From JABDCI01 sp964475835 (lineage in GTDB: Bacteria; Verrucomicrobiota; Verrucomicrobiia; JABWAM01): a stretch of DNA of 64,000 nucleotides. This document shows positions 24,677 to 33,428 of this stretch, in pieces (within the stretch, counting starts at the first letter, position 1; each line of letters opens with the position of its first letter). The stretch is taken from positions 80,346 to 144,345 of the forward strand of contig CAYYYL010000004.1 in assembly GCA_964475835.1 (NCBI GenBank), given 5' to 3'. Under the pieces are notes generated by a model. It was not told where the DNA came from. It saw only the letters and a list, made by a program, of their open reading frames with translations, and did no database searches. Both the position numbers and the translations under genes were made by a program.

Positions 24677-24694
24677 AAACAATTCCTTAGACTG

Positions 24695-26179
24695 ATGAAC
24701 GTCACCCGATGGTACTGGGCTGCCTTCATAGCCACAGCACTTTTTTTATCCGGATTCGGCTGGAAGTTAATGGAAGGGATTCAAGGGGTCGGCGTTTCTC
24801 ACCGCCCCTTTCAGGAAACCGATTTTGCCGTGATGGTCAGCTTCATCACCCTCCTGTCCATCATATTGCATCGCATCCTTGGGATGAAAGCCCTGCCCAT
24901 TTTCGTGCTGATGGGGGGATTCTATCTGATATTGGTCGTCCCCTATTTCGCTCTTGTCGATGAAAGCTCCCACTTTGCGTATATCCATCACATTTCCACC
25001 CAATTCTCGATCCCGACGGTTCAGGAACCCACCCAACCCCTGGTCCTCGCCCTGGGGGAACATGCCTACCCCAGCCCCCCGAAACGCGTCGCTTCACAAA
25101 TGGGACTTGGAGGATGCATTTACGAAGCCATGCATCCACCCCTCTACTATCTGATCATGTCTGCAATGGATATCCTGGTCCCCATTCATCCGGTCGCAAA
25201 GATTTATCTCCTTCGCTTTTGCGGCCTTCTGGCGTTCCTCGGGGTGGTAAGGATGCTGTTAAAAATTCACTCTTTCACTCAGGATTCTTCCATTGGGGCT
25301 CATCCCATTCTGCTTTATGCCGTACTCGGGCTTTACACCCTAACCCCGGGCATTCTCCTTCGAATGTGCACCATTTCCAATTTTCATCTCAGCCTGGTTT
25401 TGTGTGTGCTATTTTACCTTTGGATTTACAAAGCCATTTCATCGGAGACCGATCTGTCTCGCAATTGGATCGTAGGCCTGGGGCTGATCACGGGCGCTGC
25501 CATCGCCACTCAATTCTTCAACCTCACCCTTATCGGTGTCGGCACTTTTTTTCTCCTTGTAAAAAAGCGGGTCAAAAGCCTTCCCCTTTTCTGGCTTCTC
25601 TCCATCTCTCCTATCACACCGTGGCTGATCTTTAATTACCACCACTACGGCCACCTGACAGGCTGGCGTCTGATCTACGATCGAATGGTCGCCATCGTGA
25701 ATCCCGAACATATCCCCTACACATTCTCCACCGTGGTCGGGCAGATCCCCTTTCGCTTCTTTTACCTTTTTTGGAATGCGGAAGAGAGTCGGCAAAATTG
25801 GTTCTGCACTCAGGAAGCCAGCGTTTTTCTGAGTCTGCTATTGATCGGGGCTGTGACAACTTCCTTGGTACGGCGACTATGGAATCGTTCCCTTCGCGAT
25901 CCATGCTCCTTGGTGGAATGGATCTCGATTCTTGGAATTCTCCTAAATTTTCTCCTCCAGTTTCAAATTTCTCTTCAAGAATCCGTCCCCGCCGTCCTGG
26001 GTCGATTCATGTACCCCTCATTGGCTCCGTTGATTCTCCTGACCTATCGCCTCCTCGTGCGGCTTCCACAAAGGGCTCAAATCGCCACCTCATGGATTCT
26101 TGTCTTCACAACATCCATGCTCTGGAGCAATCTCTGGATCCAGGGAGTTCTTTTTCAGCTCCAACGCGCCGGCAGATAG
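24695..26179 (+). CDS. Polytopic GT-C-like membrane protein (DUF2142/GT39-like)
   Basis: A 494-residue protein with about ten to eleven TM segments. Before the third or fourth TM it has PYFALVDESSHFAYIHHI (an acidic DE followed by His, as in DUF2142 and other GT-C transferases), followed by MHPPLYYLIM, the typical HPPLYY motif. These proteins are presumed to move sugars from lipid carriers. It starts 19 bp after the pilin 2 terminator and is followed by a YfhO-like gene 10 bp downstream, so it heads an operon. A role in glycosylating pilin or surface polymer is inference from position only. Confidence 0.65.
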   Translation: MNVTRWYWAAFIATALFLSGFGWKLMEGIQGVGVSHRPFQETDFAVMVSFITLLSIILHRILGMKALPIFVLMGGFYLILVVPYFALVDESSHFAYIHHISTQFSIPTVQEPTQPLVLALGEHAYPSPPKRVASQMGLGGCIYEAMHPPLYYLIMSAMDILVPIHPVAKIYLLRFCGLLAFLGVVRMLLKIHSFTQDSSIGAHPILLYAVLGLYTLTPGILLRMCTISNFHLSLVLCVLFYLWIYKAISSETDLSRNWIVGLGLITGAAIATQFFNLTLIGVGTFFLLVKKRVKSLPLFWLLSISPITPWLIFNYHHYGHLTGWRLIYDRMVAIVNPEHIPYTFSTVVGQIPFRFFYLFWNAEESRQNWFCTQEASVFLSLLLIGAVTTSLVRRLWNRSLRDPCSLVEWISILGILLNFLLQFQISLQESVPAVLGRFMYPSLAPLILLTYRLLVRLPQRAQIATSWILVFTTSMLWSNLWIQGVLFQLQRAGR

Positions 26180-26189
26180 TACCACCGTG

Positions 26190-28529
26190 TCCCTATCCAC
26201 TCATAAAACCTCGCGCTTGCTCCTTGGCCTTTTGGTGGGACTGGAAGCCCTCCTCGTCCTGTTCCTGATTCTGGACCAAAGATATCCCCGACTTCACGAT
26301 GGCTTTCAATACTTTGCCCTGCAGTACTATTTTTTGAACAACGCGGTCATGAGTGGAGAAATCCCGCAATGGCTGCCTTTCATGATCCAGGGAACGGCAG
26401 CAAACTGGTGGTATGAAGTGCAGGCGGGTTTTGTTCAACAATTCTACTTTCTCATCGCACCGTGGTTGCACCATTTTAATTTTCTCACTCTCTTCCATGT
26501 TTCCATGTTCTGGGATCAAATTCTTCTCCTGAGCGGCACATGGTTCCTTTCGAAGCGTCTTTTTGAAGACCCCTCCTGCCGTTTTTTCATCACCCTTACG
26601 GTTTCGGGCACCAGTCTCTGGATGGATCAACCGTGGTACAACTTTCACTTCTTTTACGCACTGCCATGGATTTTGGAGTGCGGGCATCGCTTCCTCCAGG
26701 GCGGACGGTGGCGACACGTTCTGCTGGCGGGAAATCTTGCCGCTTTGCAGATGCTGGGCGGCCTCCCTTACATGCTCCCGGTCGTGACACTCATCGTGGC
26801 AGTCTATTTCTCGATCCATCTTCTCTTCGTCCAGAAACACCTCCCCCCCATCCGTTTCTCGATGGGATTCTACGCAGCCATGGCCACCGCAGGACTTACG
26901 TTCCTCGCCATTTTCCTGACCTTGAAATCAGGAACCGATCAGATTGCCTCCTATCATCGGGGTCGGAATCCGGATGGCACCGCCTCGCTCATCTCCTTCC
27001 TCACCTATGCCACCAACCCCACCCCAGCCATGTGGAAGGAGATCCTGTTGGGCGTGTCACCTGGATTGGACTACACCCTCTACATGGGATACGCAGGCTT
27101 GGCCATGGTCGCCATGGCCCTTGTCGCGAGCAAACGAAGGGAACAGCTGCCTTTTCTGGGTGTTTTTGGGGTCCTCCTGTTTTTCAGCCAGGGGGGGTAT
27201 TTCAGCTACCTGATCTACAAGACTTGGCCGATGATGAAATACTACCGGCACCTTTCCCTGGTGGCGGCCACGGCCAAACTCTTCCTGTGTTTTCTTGCGG
27301 GGTTTGGCCTTGAAACGGTGATTAAGGGAAAAGGACAAAATCGGCTCATCCCCCTGCTTTTCGCCATTTGTTTTTCAGGGATCGCGCTCTGGCTCTATTC
27401 CCTTTTCCTAAACCCTTCCTATACGGCGGCTTTTCTCCGGCATCTTCCCCTCCCAAACCTGATTTATCTTCGGAAAGGAATTGAAGCCACCCACGTGATG
27501 GCACGACTGGCAGTCTCCATTTTCGCATGTGGAACCTGTGCTGGCATCCTGTTGCTCCTTTGGAAAAAGCCTGTATTTTCCTGCCGGCTTGCGATGGCGT
27601 TTTCAGCACTTCAGTTCTTCGACATCCTCGCCTATCGACTCGATCTGATTACCAACAAAACCCTCTCCCTCAGCTCTTCCAACCTTCAACTAAGCGAATT
27701 CCAACACCCCCCCTACCCCACTCGACGCACCTCCGACTACAAACAAAATCCACGGGCCTTGATGCTCGAAAAAGTATTCCATGAAGACGACCAGCTGAAA
27801 GGATACGGCGCCATGAACTGGGCCATTGATACCTTTCGATTTCATGACACTCCGACCAGCATGTACCGGACCGACTATTGGATGCTGCCCTTTGACGATC
27901 TGCTCCGCGCAACCCACAATCAGCCCCTCCGACGCTTTGATATGCATCTTCGAGGCCTCCACGAAGGTCCCGTTCTTGAATTTCCAGCCACTTCCCCTTC
28001 CGCGCAAACGGTTGCCGGGATCACTGCGGATAAAATCCGGGTGTTCGATGGTGCGGAAACCATGAGCGATTTCGATGCCGCCCGCCTTTTGGGCGACGAC
28101 ACCTTTGATGGAAATTCCCTTCTTCTATCAACCCAGGAAGGATTTCCCCCTAACGGCCCCCAAACAAGCCCAAACCCCAGCCGCCCCCTTGAATCTCATC
28201 CCTTTGTTCTTCGCTTTGATGCCAATCACCTTGATGTGGGGGTTTACGTGGAGCCAACACACCTCCAGCAAACCCCCTGGTTGTACGACAGCGACGTCTG
28301 GCATCCCCTCTGGCACGCCACCGTCAACGGCAGGGAGACTCCCGTCTTCAAAGCCAATCTCGCCTACCGCGCGGTCCCGCTCCAACCAGGGTTCAATATG
28401 GTCCGTTTCAGTTATGGGTCTCCGCAGACAAACGCCCTCTACCTCCTCCTTGCCGCAAATGTCTCCATATGGGTGATCGGGATAGTTGCGGCGACTTTTC
28501 GTGAAATTTTTCAGCAGATTTCCCGGTGA
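26190..28529 (+). CDS. YfhO-like large membrane protein (GT-C-type)
   Basis: About 779 residues if started at GTG 26190 (VSLSTHKTSRLLLG); the frame is open to 26100 inside the previous gene. The first 520 residues hold about 12 TM helices with RYPRLHDGFQYFALQY in the first loop. The C-terminal 260 residues are a soluble beta-rich domain ending WHATVNGRETPVFKANLAYRAVPLQPG, the hallmark tail of YfhO-type proteins (W-x-V-NG-...-PGxNxVxFxY). YfhO of Gram-positives is linked to lipoteichoic-acid glycosylation. Overlap GTGA with the downstream ankyrin gene. Confidence 0.7.
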   Translation, partial: SLSTHKTSRLLLGLLVGLEALLVLFLILDQRYPRLHDGFQYFALQYYFLNNAVMSGEIPQWLPFMIQGTAANWWYEVQAGFVQQFYFLIAPWLHHFNFLTLFHVSMFWDQILLLSGTWFLSKRLFEDPSCRFFITLTVSGTSLWMDQPWYNFHFFYALPWILECGHRFLQGGRWRHVLLAGNLAALQMLGGLPYMLPVVTLIVAVYFSIHLLFVQKHLPPIRFSMGFYAAMATAGLTFLAIFLTLKSGTDQIASYHRGRNPDGTASLISFLTYATNPTPAMWKEILLGVSPGLDYTLYMGYAGLAMVAMALVASKRREQLPFLGVFGVLLFFSQGGYFSYLIYKTWPMMKYYRHLSLVAATAKLFLCFLAGFGLETVIKGKGQNRLIPLLFAICFSGIALWLYSLFLNPSYTAAFLRHLPLPNLIYLRKGIEATHVMARLAVSIFACGTCAGILLLLWKKPVFSCRLAMAFSALQFFDILAYRLDLITNKTLSLSSSNLQLSEFQHPPYPTRRTSDYKQNPRALMLEKVFHEDDQLKGYGAMNWAIDTFRFHDTPTSMYRTDYWMLPFDDLLRATHNQPLRRFDMHLRGLHEGPVLEFPATSPSAQTVAGITADKIRVFDGAETMSDFDAARLLGDDTFDGNSLLLSTQEGFPPNGPQTSPNPSRPLESHPFVLRFDANHLDVGVYVEPTHLQQTPWLYDSDVWHPLWHATVNGRETPVFKANLAYRAVPLQPGFNMVRFSYGSPQTNALYLLLAANVSIWVIGIVAATFREIFQQISR

Positions 28530-29251
28530 AAACAAAAAATCTTACCCTTTTTATCGCGCTCCTTGGATTCGTTCTCATCCTTCTGATGACCACCAAAATG
28601 GACGACCTTCTCGTCATCGCCACCGGCAAAAATCACACCTGGATGATACGAAAGCTTCTCTCTTTGGGAGCGAACCCCAATTCACAGGACAGCTCGCGTT
28701 TGACCCCATTGATGTTTGCGGCCATGAAAAACCACCCCGAATCCGCCGAAATCCTTCTCCAGCATGGGGCGAATCCCAATCTCTTCGATGAGTACCATTT
28801 CAGCGCCCTTATGCACGCCCTTCGTTTCCAACCCGAAAATGAGACGCCCGACAAAGTCGTTTCCCCCAATCTTTCGAGCAAAGCCATGGTGGAGATCCTT
28901 CTCTCCGAAGGAGCCCACCCGGATTTTCTAACGGATTACGGAAGTTCACCCCTTACCGAATCAATTCTACGTAACGCCACGCAAAATGCCATCGCCCTCA
29001 TTTCCCACGGCGCAGACCCCAATTTTCCAGACGTCGAGGGCCGCACCCCTTTGATGTTTGCAGCCTTCAAAGGGAATCAACAGCTGGTTGAGCTTCTCCT
29101 GGAGCACGGTGCGGACGTTGAACGCTCCAGCCCGAAGGGATGGACCGCGCTGAAATGCGCTGAATCCACCGGACGAACGGAAATCATCCGAATTCTGAAG
29201 GCCCACCTTCTGGGAAAACAATCGGGAAAGGCTGTCAGCCGTTCTTCTTGA
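28526..29251 (+). CDS. Membrane-anchored ankyrin-repeat protein
   Basis: A 241-residue protein with an N-terminal signal anchor (NLTLFIALLGFVLILLM) and about five ankyrin repeats, for example LTPLMFAAMKNHPESAEILLQHGANPN and RTPLMFAAFKGNQQLVELLLEHGADV. The repeats should lie in the periplasm and mediate protein contacts. GTG start overlaps the stop of the YfhO-like gene (GTGA), so it is the last gene of a three-gene unit. Its 3' end overlaps the converging DegT-fold gene by 17 bp. Confidence 0.85.
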   Translation: MKTKNLTLFIALLGFVLILLMTTKMDDLLVIATGKNHTWMIRKLLSLGANPNSQDSSRLTPLMFAAMKNHPESAEILLQHGANPNLFDEYHFSALMHALRFQPENETPDKVVSPNLSSKAMVEILLSEGAHPDFLTDYGSSPLTESILRNATQNAIALISHGADPNFPDVEGRTPLMFAAFKGNQQLVELLLEHGADVERSSPKGWTALKCAESTGRTEIIRILKAHLLGKQSGKAVSRSS

Positions 29252-30368
29252 ACCAAGCCTTGATCGTATCCGCTGCAAAGGTCAGATCGTCCTCTTTGAG
29301 ATATTGATGAATCCCAAAGTGAAGCCCTGTGGCACCAATGCGCTCCGAAACAGGAAAACTTCCCTTTGGAACCTTCAGGAAATCAAACGCCTTGTGTTGC
29401 GTCGGCAGGCTGCCGAAAAGGGTTTTACACTGAATGCCCTGTGACTCCATATAGTTGTAGAGATCATCGATCGGGCGTTTGGGATCTCTCATGACGATGG
29501 GGTAAGCATGAGGACACACCACCTCCCCCGGACCATCCGGATAAAGAATCAATTTATCCGAAAGAGGTGCCAGCAGACCATGCAACGTCGCAAGATATTT
29601 CCGACGGGTGCTGAACGTCCAGTCGAACATTTCCAACCCTTCAAGTCCAACTGCCGCTTCAAGGTCATTCATCTTGGAATTAAATCCCACCCGGTCGAAC
29701 GCAAAGTAGAGCTGCCCCCCACGACGTCCGTGACTGCGGATGGAACGGCAAAGTCCCTCGAATTCAGGATCGCAGGTGGAAATCATTCCTCCTTCGCCAC
29801 TGCAAATCATATGCGCCGCATAAAAACTGAAAAGGCCCATTGAGCCGAAGGAACCGATCACCTTGCCATTGAGCGTCGCTCCGTGCGCCTCACAACAATC
29901 CTCAATCACATAGAGGTTGTGCTTTTTCGCAATGGCCAGAATGGGGTCCATTTTGCATGGACGTCCCATCGTATGGACCACTTGAATGGCCCGGGTTTTC
30001 GGACCAATGGCCTCTTCAATCTTGGCAGGATCGATATTCAAAGTGTCGAGCTCCACATCCACAAATCGCGGTGTCAGCCCTGCGGCCAGAATACAATTCG
30101 CTGTTGCCACAAACGCAAGCGCCGGGGTGATCACCTCGTCACCGCGTTGAGCTCCTCGATCCAGCAGGGCGGCCATCGCCACAATTCCTGCATCCGTTCC
30201 GGAACTCGTCGCGACACATGCCTTGTAGTCAAATTTCTTCGCGAACCCCTGTTCGAAACGCTTGACGTTCTCTCCCTCCGACACCCAATTCCGGTTCAAA
30301 CTCTCTTCGAGATACTTGCGTGCCGTCGCTCCGATTTCAATATGACCAAACCCAATGCGATGTTTCAT
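29235..30368 (-). CDS. DegT/DnrJ-fold PLP/PMP enzyme with His replacing the PLP lysine
   Basis: A 377-residue fold-type I sugar enzyme: VATSSGTDAGIVAM, DEVITPALAFVATANCIL, VVHTMGRPCKMDPI, VIEDCCEAHGA, then LFSFYAAHMICSGEGGM. In aminotransferases of this family the equivalent segment is SFYxxKxxxxGEGG; here H186 takes the place of the Schiff-base lysine. His at this position is known from the PMP-dependent 3-dehydratases E1 (RfbH/AscC) and ColD. The Cys cluster that binds [2Fe-2S] in E1 is absent, which favours a ColD-like reaction (GDP-4-keto-6-deoxymannose 3-dehydration), but that is inference. It may equally be a sugar aminotransferase relative that has lost activity. Confidence 0.75.
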   Translation of the reverse strand: MKHRIGFGHIEIGATARKYLEESLNRNWVSEGENVKRFEQGFAKKFDYKACVATSSGTDAGIVAMAALLDRGAQRGDEVITPALAFVATANCILAAGLTPRFVDVELDTLNIDPAKIEEAIGPKTRAIQVVHTMGRPCKMDPILAIAKKHNLYVIEDCCEAHGATLNGKVIGSFGSMGLFSFYAAHMICSGEGGMISTCDPEFEGLCRSIRSHGRRGGQLYFAFDRVGFNSKMNDLEAAVGLEGLEMFDWTFSTRRKYLATLHGLLAPLSDKLILYPDGPGEVVCPHAYPIVMRDPKRPIDDLYNYMESQGIQCKTLFGSLPTQHKAFDFLKVPKGSFPVSERIGATGLHFGIHQYLKEDDLTFAADTIKAWFKKNG

Positions 30369-30786
30369 AAAATTTTCCTACGCATACCAAAGCCGGCGGG
30401 GATTACAACGCATTTCGAACGGGAAGAAAAGGCAACGGTTAAAACGCATGAATTGCACCCCTGGTCAAAACCAGCCACAAAACCCCGCAAAATCCCGCTG
30501 TCCGCACGAATTTTCACCCCAAAAGCGTAGGGTATCCAAAGGAAAATTCACTGGCACCTCAGATGCTATTAAAGTCCTTGAACCTTGGACCGATAGACCT
30601 AAACGAGGCAAATTGACCTGAAGAAAATCCATGCTTTGCATGCGTTTGTAAAGCGTTGATTTTAAACGGAATACAGAGAAAGTTATTCACATTTCTATTG
30701 CTGTATTAGGCCGTTTTGACTAATGGTGACCTTGTTTTTGATGCATCAGTTCAGGTTCAAGCCCCCAACTTAAACCCTCCATCCAT
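30369..30786. other. Intergenic region upstream of the pil operon
   Basis: About 420 bp without a gene, more AT-rich than its surroundings in its right half. It contains the sigma-54-type element at 30552 (listed separately). I see no tRNA, no strong terminator and no repeat. An ORF reaching into it from 29883 is the antisense of the DegT-fold gene. Confidence 0.6.
30552..30567 (+). promoter_or_regulatory. Sigma-54 (-24/-12) promoter upstream of the antitoxin/pilMNOPQ unit
   Basis: TGGCACCTCAGATGCT matches the consensus TGGCACG-N4-TTGCW at TGGCAC and TGC with the exact 12-bp GG-GC offset; it is the best match in the window. It lies 220 bp before the Phd-type gene and 466 bp before pilM, with no terminator seen between. 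The long leader is unexplained. Confidence 0.6.
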
Positions 30787-31014
30787 ATGACACGAACTGT
30801 CAGCATCTCAGATGCAAAAAGCCACCTATCGGAACTTGTTGGACGCCTGATGTATGCAGGTGATCACATCATAGTTGAGAAACACGGGAAATCCGTCGCG
30901 GTAATGGTGCCCATTGAAGACTATACGGAATTTGAAAAATTCAAGCAGGTCCAGCAGGCCGCAAAATCTCAAGATCGACGTCAAGAGGTGCTGAATGGCA
31001 TCGATCATTCCTGA
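30787..31014 (+). CDS. Orphan Phd/YefM-family antitoxin-like protein
   Basis: A 75-residue protein with the Phd/YefM N-terminal DNA-binding fold: TVSISDAKSHLSELVGRLMYAGDHIIVEKHGKSVAVMVPIEDY. The C-terminal 25 residues are charged, as in toxin-neutralising tails. No toxin gene follows; the next gene, 18 bp downstream, is pilM. A 13-codon ORF (30995-31036) starts inside its 3' end and stops on the pilM ATG, possibly a vestige of a deleted toxin. It may now act as a transcription regulator of the pil operon, which is untested inference. Confidence 0.8.
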   Translation: MTRTVSISDAKSHLSELVGRLMYAGDHIIVEKHGKSVAVMVPIEDYTEFEKFKQVQQAAKSQDRRQEVLNGIDHS

Positions 31015-31032
31015 GAAACCAGCCCCTATTCC

Positions 31033-32151
31033 ATGAAATTGCCGAACAGCGTGGTGGGAATTGATTTGGGAGGACACTCTCTGAAGGCCGTTCGCCTTCA
31101 GAAGGTAGGGGCACAATATGCCCTCACCCGAATCGCCATTGTTCCCACACCGTCCGACGGGTCCGGGACGATGGTGACCGAACAGGCTTTGGCAAACGCA
31201 CTCAAACAGCTCACCTCCCTGGTAAAGGCGTCCGGTGCCGACGTGCACTTTACCGTCAATTCGCCTGGAAGCACCGTTCGCTACGTGGAGTTTCCCCAGA
31301 TTCCCTTGAGCGACATCCGTTCCGCACTCAAACTCAACAGCACCACCTATCTGCGTCAAAAGTTCGACAACTACACTTTTGACGCCTGTGCGCTGGACAG
31401 TGAATCCGATGCGGCATTGAAAGCGAAACCGAAAAAAGGAGCCTCGACCACCCACGGTAAGATCAAACTTCTTGTGGGAGGCCTGCCCACCACGGAAACC
31501 ATCCTCTACTATCATGCCGCGCGCCGGGCGGGACTCCGCCCCCAATCGCTCCAGCTCGCCCCCGTTTCCTTTATCAACTGCTTCGGAGTGGCTCATCCCG
31601 ATCTATTCTCCAGCCAGGCGGTTGCCCTCCTCGATCTCGGATTTCTCTCCTCCTCCCTTACGATCCTCGACAAGGGCAAACCCCTCTTAACCCGTACGGT
31701 TCCCATCGGAGCCAAGCAGATCACGGAGTACATTGCACAGTCCGGAAGCATGGATCTGGCACGCGCGGAAACGACAAAAATGTCGGACGATCAAATCCTC
31801 AGCGATGCCACAAGCAAAACCTGTGTCACCTTGGTGCGCGAAGTTCGTTCCTCGATCAACTTTTTCGAAAAGAACAACGACCAGCCCATCTCAAAGGTCT
31901 ACGTTACCGGAGGATCGAGCGGGTCTCCCGCGGTGGTCGCCATCCTGGCCCAGGACATCGGAAGCAGCTGTGAAATGTGGGATCCAACGGTGGGACTTCA
32001 AATCAATCTTCCGCCCGAACAGCAGGATGTCTTCGCCAAGCACAAAGCCGCTTTCTCTGGGGCCATCGGCACCGCACGGGCCTTCACATCCGACATCAAA
32101 ACCCCCGCTTCCACTTCCCAACCGCAGCCTTCCGCACCAGCTGCCGCTTGA
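31033..32151 (+). CDS. pilM: Type IV pilus assembly ATPase-like protein PilM
   Basis: A 372-residue actin-fold cytoplasmic protein of the pilus alignment complex. Motifs: VVGIDLGGHSLKAVRLQ (phosphate 1), VALLDLGFLSSSLTIL (phosphate 2) and VYVTGGSSGSPAV (adenosine). The C-terminal 25 residues are a Pro/Ala/Ser tail not needed for the fold. PilM binds the N-terminus of PilN, encoded 1 bp downstream. It opens a classic pilMNOPQ order. Confidence 0.9.
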   Translation: MKLPNSVVGIDLGGHSLKAVRLQKVGAQYALTRIAIVPTPSDGSGTMVTEQALANALKQLTSLVKASGADVHFTVNSPGSTVRYVEFPQIPLSDIRSALKLNSTTYLRQKFDNYTFDACALDSESDAALKAKPKKGASTTHGKIKLLVGGLPTTETILYYHAARRAGLRPQSLQLAPVSFINCFGVAHPDLFSSQAVALLDLGFLSSSLTILDKGKPLLTRTVPIGAKQITEYIAQSGSMDLARAETTKMSDDQILSDATSKTCVTLVREVRSSINFFEKNNDQPISKVYVTGGSSGSPAVVAILAQDIGSSCEMWDPTVGLQINLPPEQQDVFAKHKAAFSGAIGTARAFTSDIKTPASTSQPQPSAPAAA

Positions 32152-32152
32152 T

Positions 32153-32860
32153 ATGCTCGAACTCAACCTTTTTCATGAACAGCAGGAGTTGCAGCGGGAG
32201 CGGGACTATGATCCCGTCCGCCTCACCCTTCTCGGGGGCGCACTACTCATCACGCTCATTGTCCTGTGGGGATCCATCCTCTATCTTCGAATGGGGGAAC
32301 TCCGAAGCAACCTGGCAAAGCGTCACACCGAACTGATAGCTCTCAACAAAGAGCTCGCCGGTCTCGGACAACTCACGGACTTTCCGAAGATTCAGGCTCA
32401 AGCCAAATCCCTCGACACCCGAATCCAGACACGAACACTTTTCGCCACTCAGCTCGACATTCTTCGGGAGGTGATCCCCACCAACTTCCAGGTTCGCTCC
32501 TTCAAGACCGGACGTTCCATGAAGGAGACGGAAACCACCGTTGCCGGAAAAAAGGGGAACATTACCATCAAAAAATCCCAACCCTCCCTCGATATCCTTG
32601 TGGAGCTTGAAGCCCGGGGAAAGGACAAGGTGGAGGTGTTGCAAATGCGCGACAACCTGATGGATGCCCTTCGCCGCAATCCCCGCCTTGCCCAATGGGC
32701 CCACCAGATTCCGGACGAATCGGAAAAGGGCACATGGAACGAAATCGTGCTCCTGAAAAACATTACCAAAGATCCCAAATCCGGCGATCCCGCTGTCGGC
32801 CAGTTCGACATTGATATCCCCATCGCCTTGAAAGATGAGCCGAAGGAGATCAGCAAATAA
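32153..32860 (+). CDS. pilN: Type IV pilus inner-membrane protein PilN
   Basis: A 235-residue bitopic protein: MLELNLFHEQQELQRERDYDP (cytoplasmic PilM-binding tail, usually INLLP-like), one TM segment (LTLLGGALLITLIVLWGSILYL), a coiled-coil (MGELRSNLAKRHTELIALNKELAGL) and a ferredoxin-like periplasmic domain. Start ATG 32153 lies 1 bp after pilM; the open frame upstream is not used. The periplasmic domain is longer than in Pseudomonas, with a Lys-rich insert around residues 125-145. Confidence 0.83.
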   Translation: MLELNLFHEQQELQRERDYDPVRLTLLGGALLITLIVLWGSILYLRMGELRSNLAKRHTELIALNKELAGLGQLTDFPKIQAQAKSLDTRIQTRTLFATQLDILREVIPTNFQVRSFKTGRSMKETETTVAGKKGNITIKKSQPSLDILVELEARGKDKVEVLQMRDNLMDALRRNPRLAQWAHQIPDESEKGTWNEIVLLKNITKDPKSGDPAVGQFDIDIPIALKDEPKEISK

Positions 32861-32861
32861 T

Positions 32862-33428
32862 ATGAAGCTCTCCCCCGAAAAGCAGAAGAAGTTCGCCCTG
32901 AGCCTCATGGTGGTCATCGGCCTGGCGTTTTCCCTCTATTATTTCGGAATCTACATGTTCCTTTCACAAAAGCAGATCAAGGACACCAACGAGCTAAACA
33001 AACTGACGGAAGAAGCAAAAAAGACTCGCGACGCTATCCAGACAGAAAAGAGCAATCGGGAAAACGCCAAGGTCTATCAAGTTTACCTCGCCAGGAAAGA
33101 AGAACAGATGCCCAAGGGAAATCCCGAAACCTGGCTGGTCAAACAAATCAGTGAATACGCTGAAAAACAAAAACTGAGAATCACCAACACCTTGATTGAA
33201 CCGATCGCCGATCTGAGTGATTTTAAATTCAGGGACCAGCCCTACAAGCTCATCGGCTTCCGTTTTTCATTCAAGGGCGAGCTCAATCAGGCGGGAAAAC
33301 TCATCGAAGATCTTGAGAACTCCATGCCCCTGCTTGAGGTCGATGAACTTGTAATCACCGCAGGAAGTGAAATCGCCCCACACATCCATACCATTTCCGT
33401 CCGCATCTCCATGGTGACCAAAGCATGA
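32862..33428 (+). CDS. pilO: Type IV pilus inner-membrane protein PilO
   Basis: A 188-residue PilO-like protein: basic tail, one TM segment (ALSLMVVIGLAFSLYYFGIYMFL), a coiled-coil region rich in Lys/Glu (TNELNKLTEEAKKTRDAIQTEK) and a small C-terminal alpha/beta domain. AAGGAG precedes ATG 32862. It should pair with PilN as a heterodimer linking PilM to the secretin. Sequence similarity alone would be weak; gene order makes the call. Confidence 0.8.
   Translation: MKLSPEKQKKFALSLMVVIGLAFSLYYFGIYMFLSQKQIKDTNELNKLTEEAKKTRDAIQTEKSNRENAKVYQVYLARKEEQMPKGNPETWLVKQISEYAEKQKLRITNTLIEPIADLSDFKFRDQPYKLIGFRFSFKGELNQAGKLIEDLENSMPLLEVDELVITAGSEIAPHIHTISVRISMVTKA

Noticed and set aside
30995..31036. 13-codon ORF considered as a real toxin or leader-peptide gene
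   Set aside because: Too short for any toxin and without its own SD; kept only as a possible vestige in the findings.
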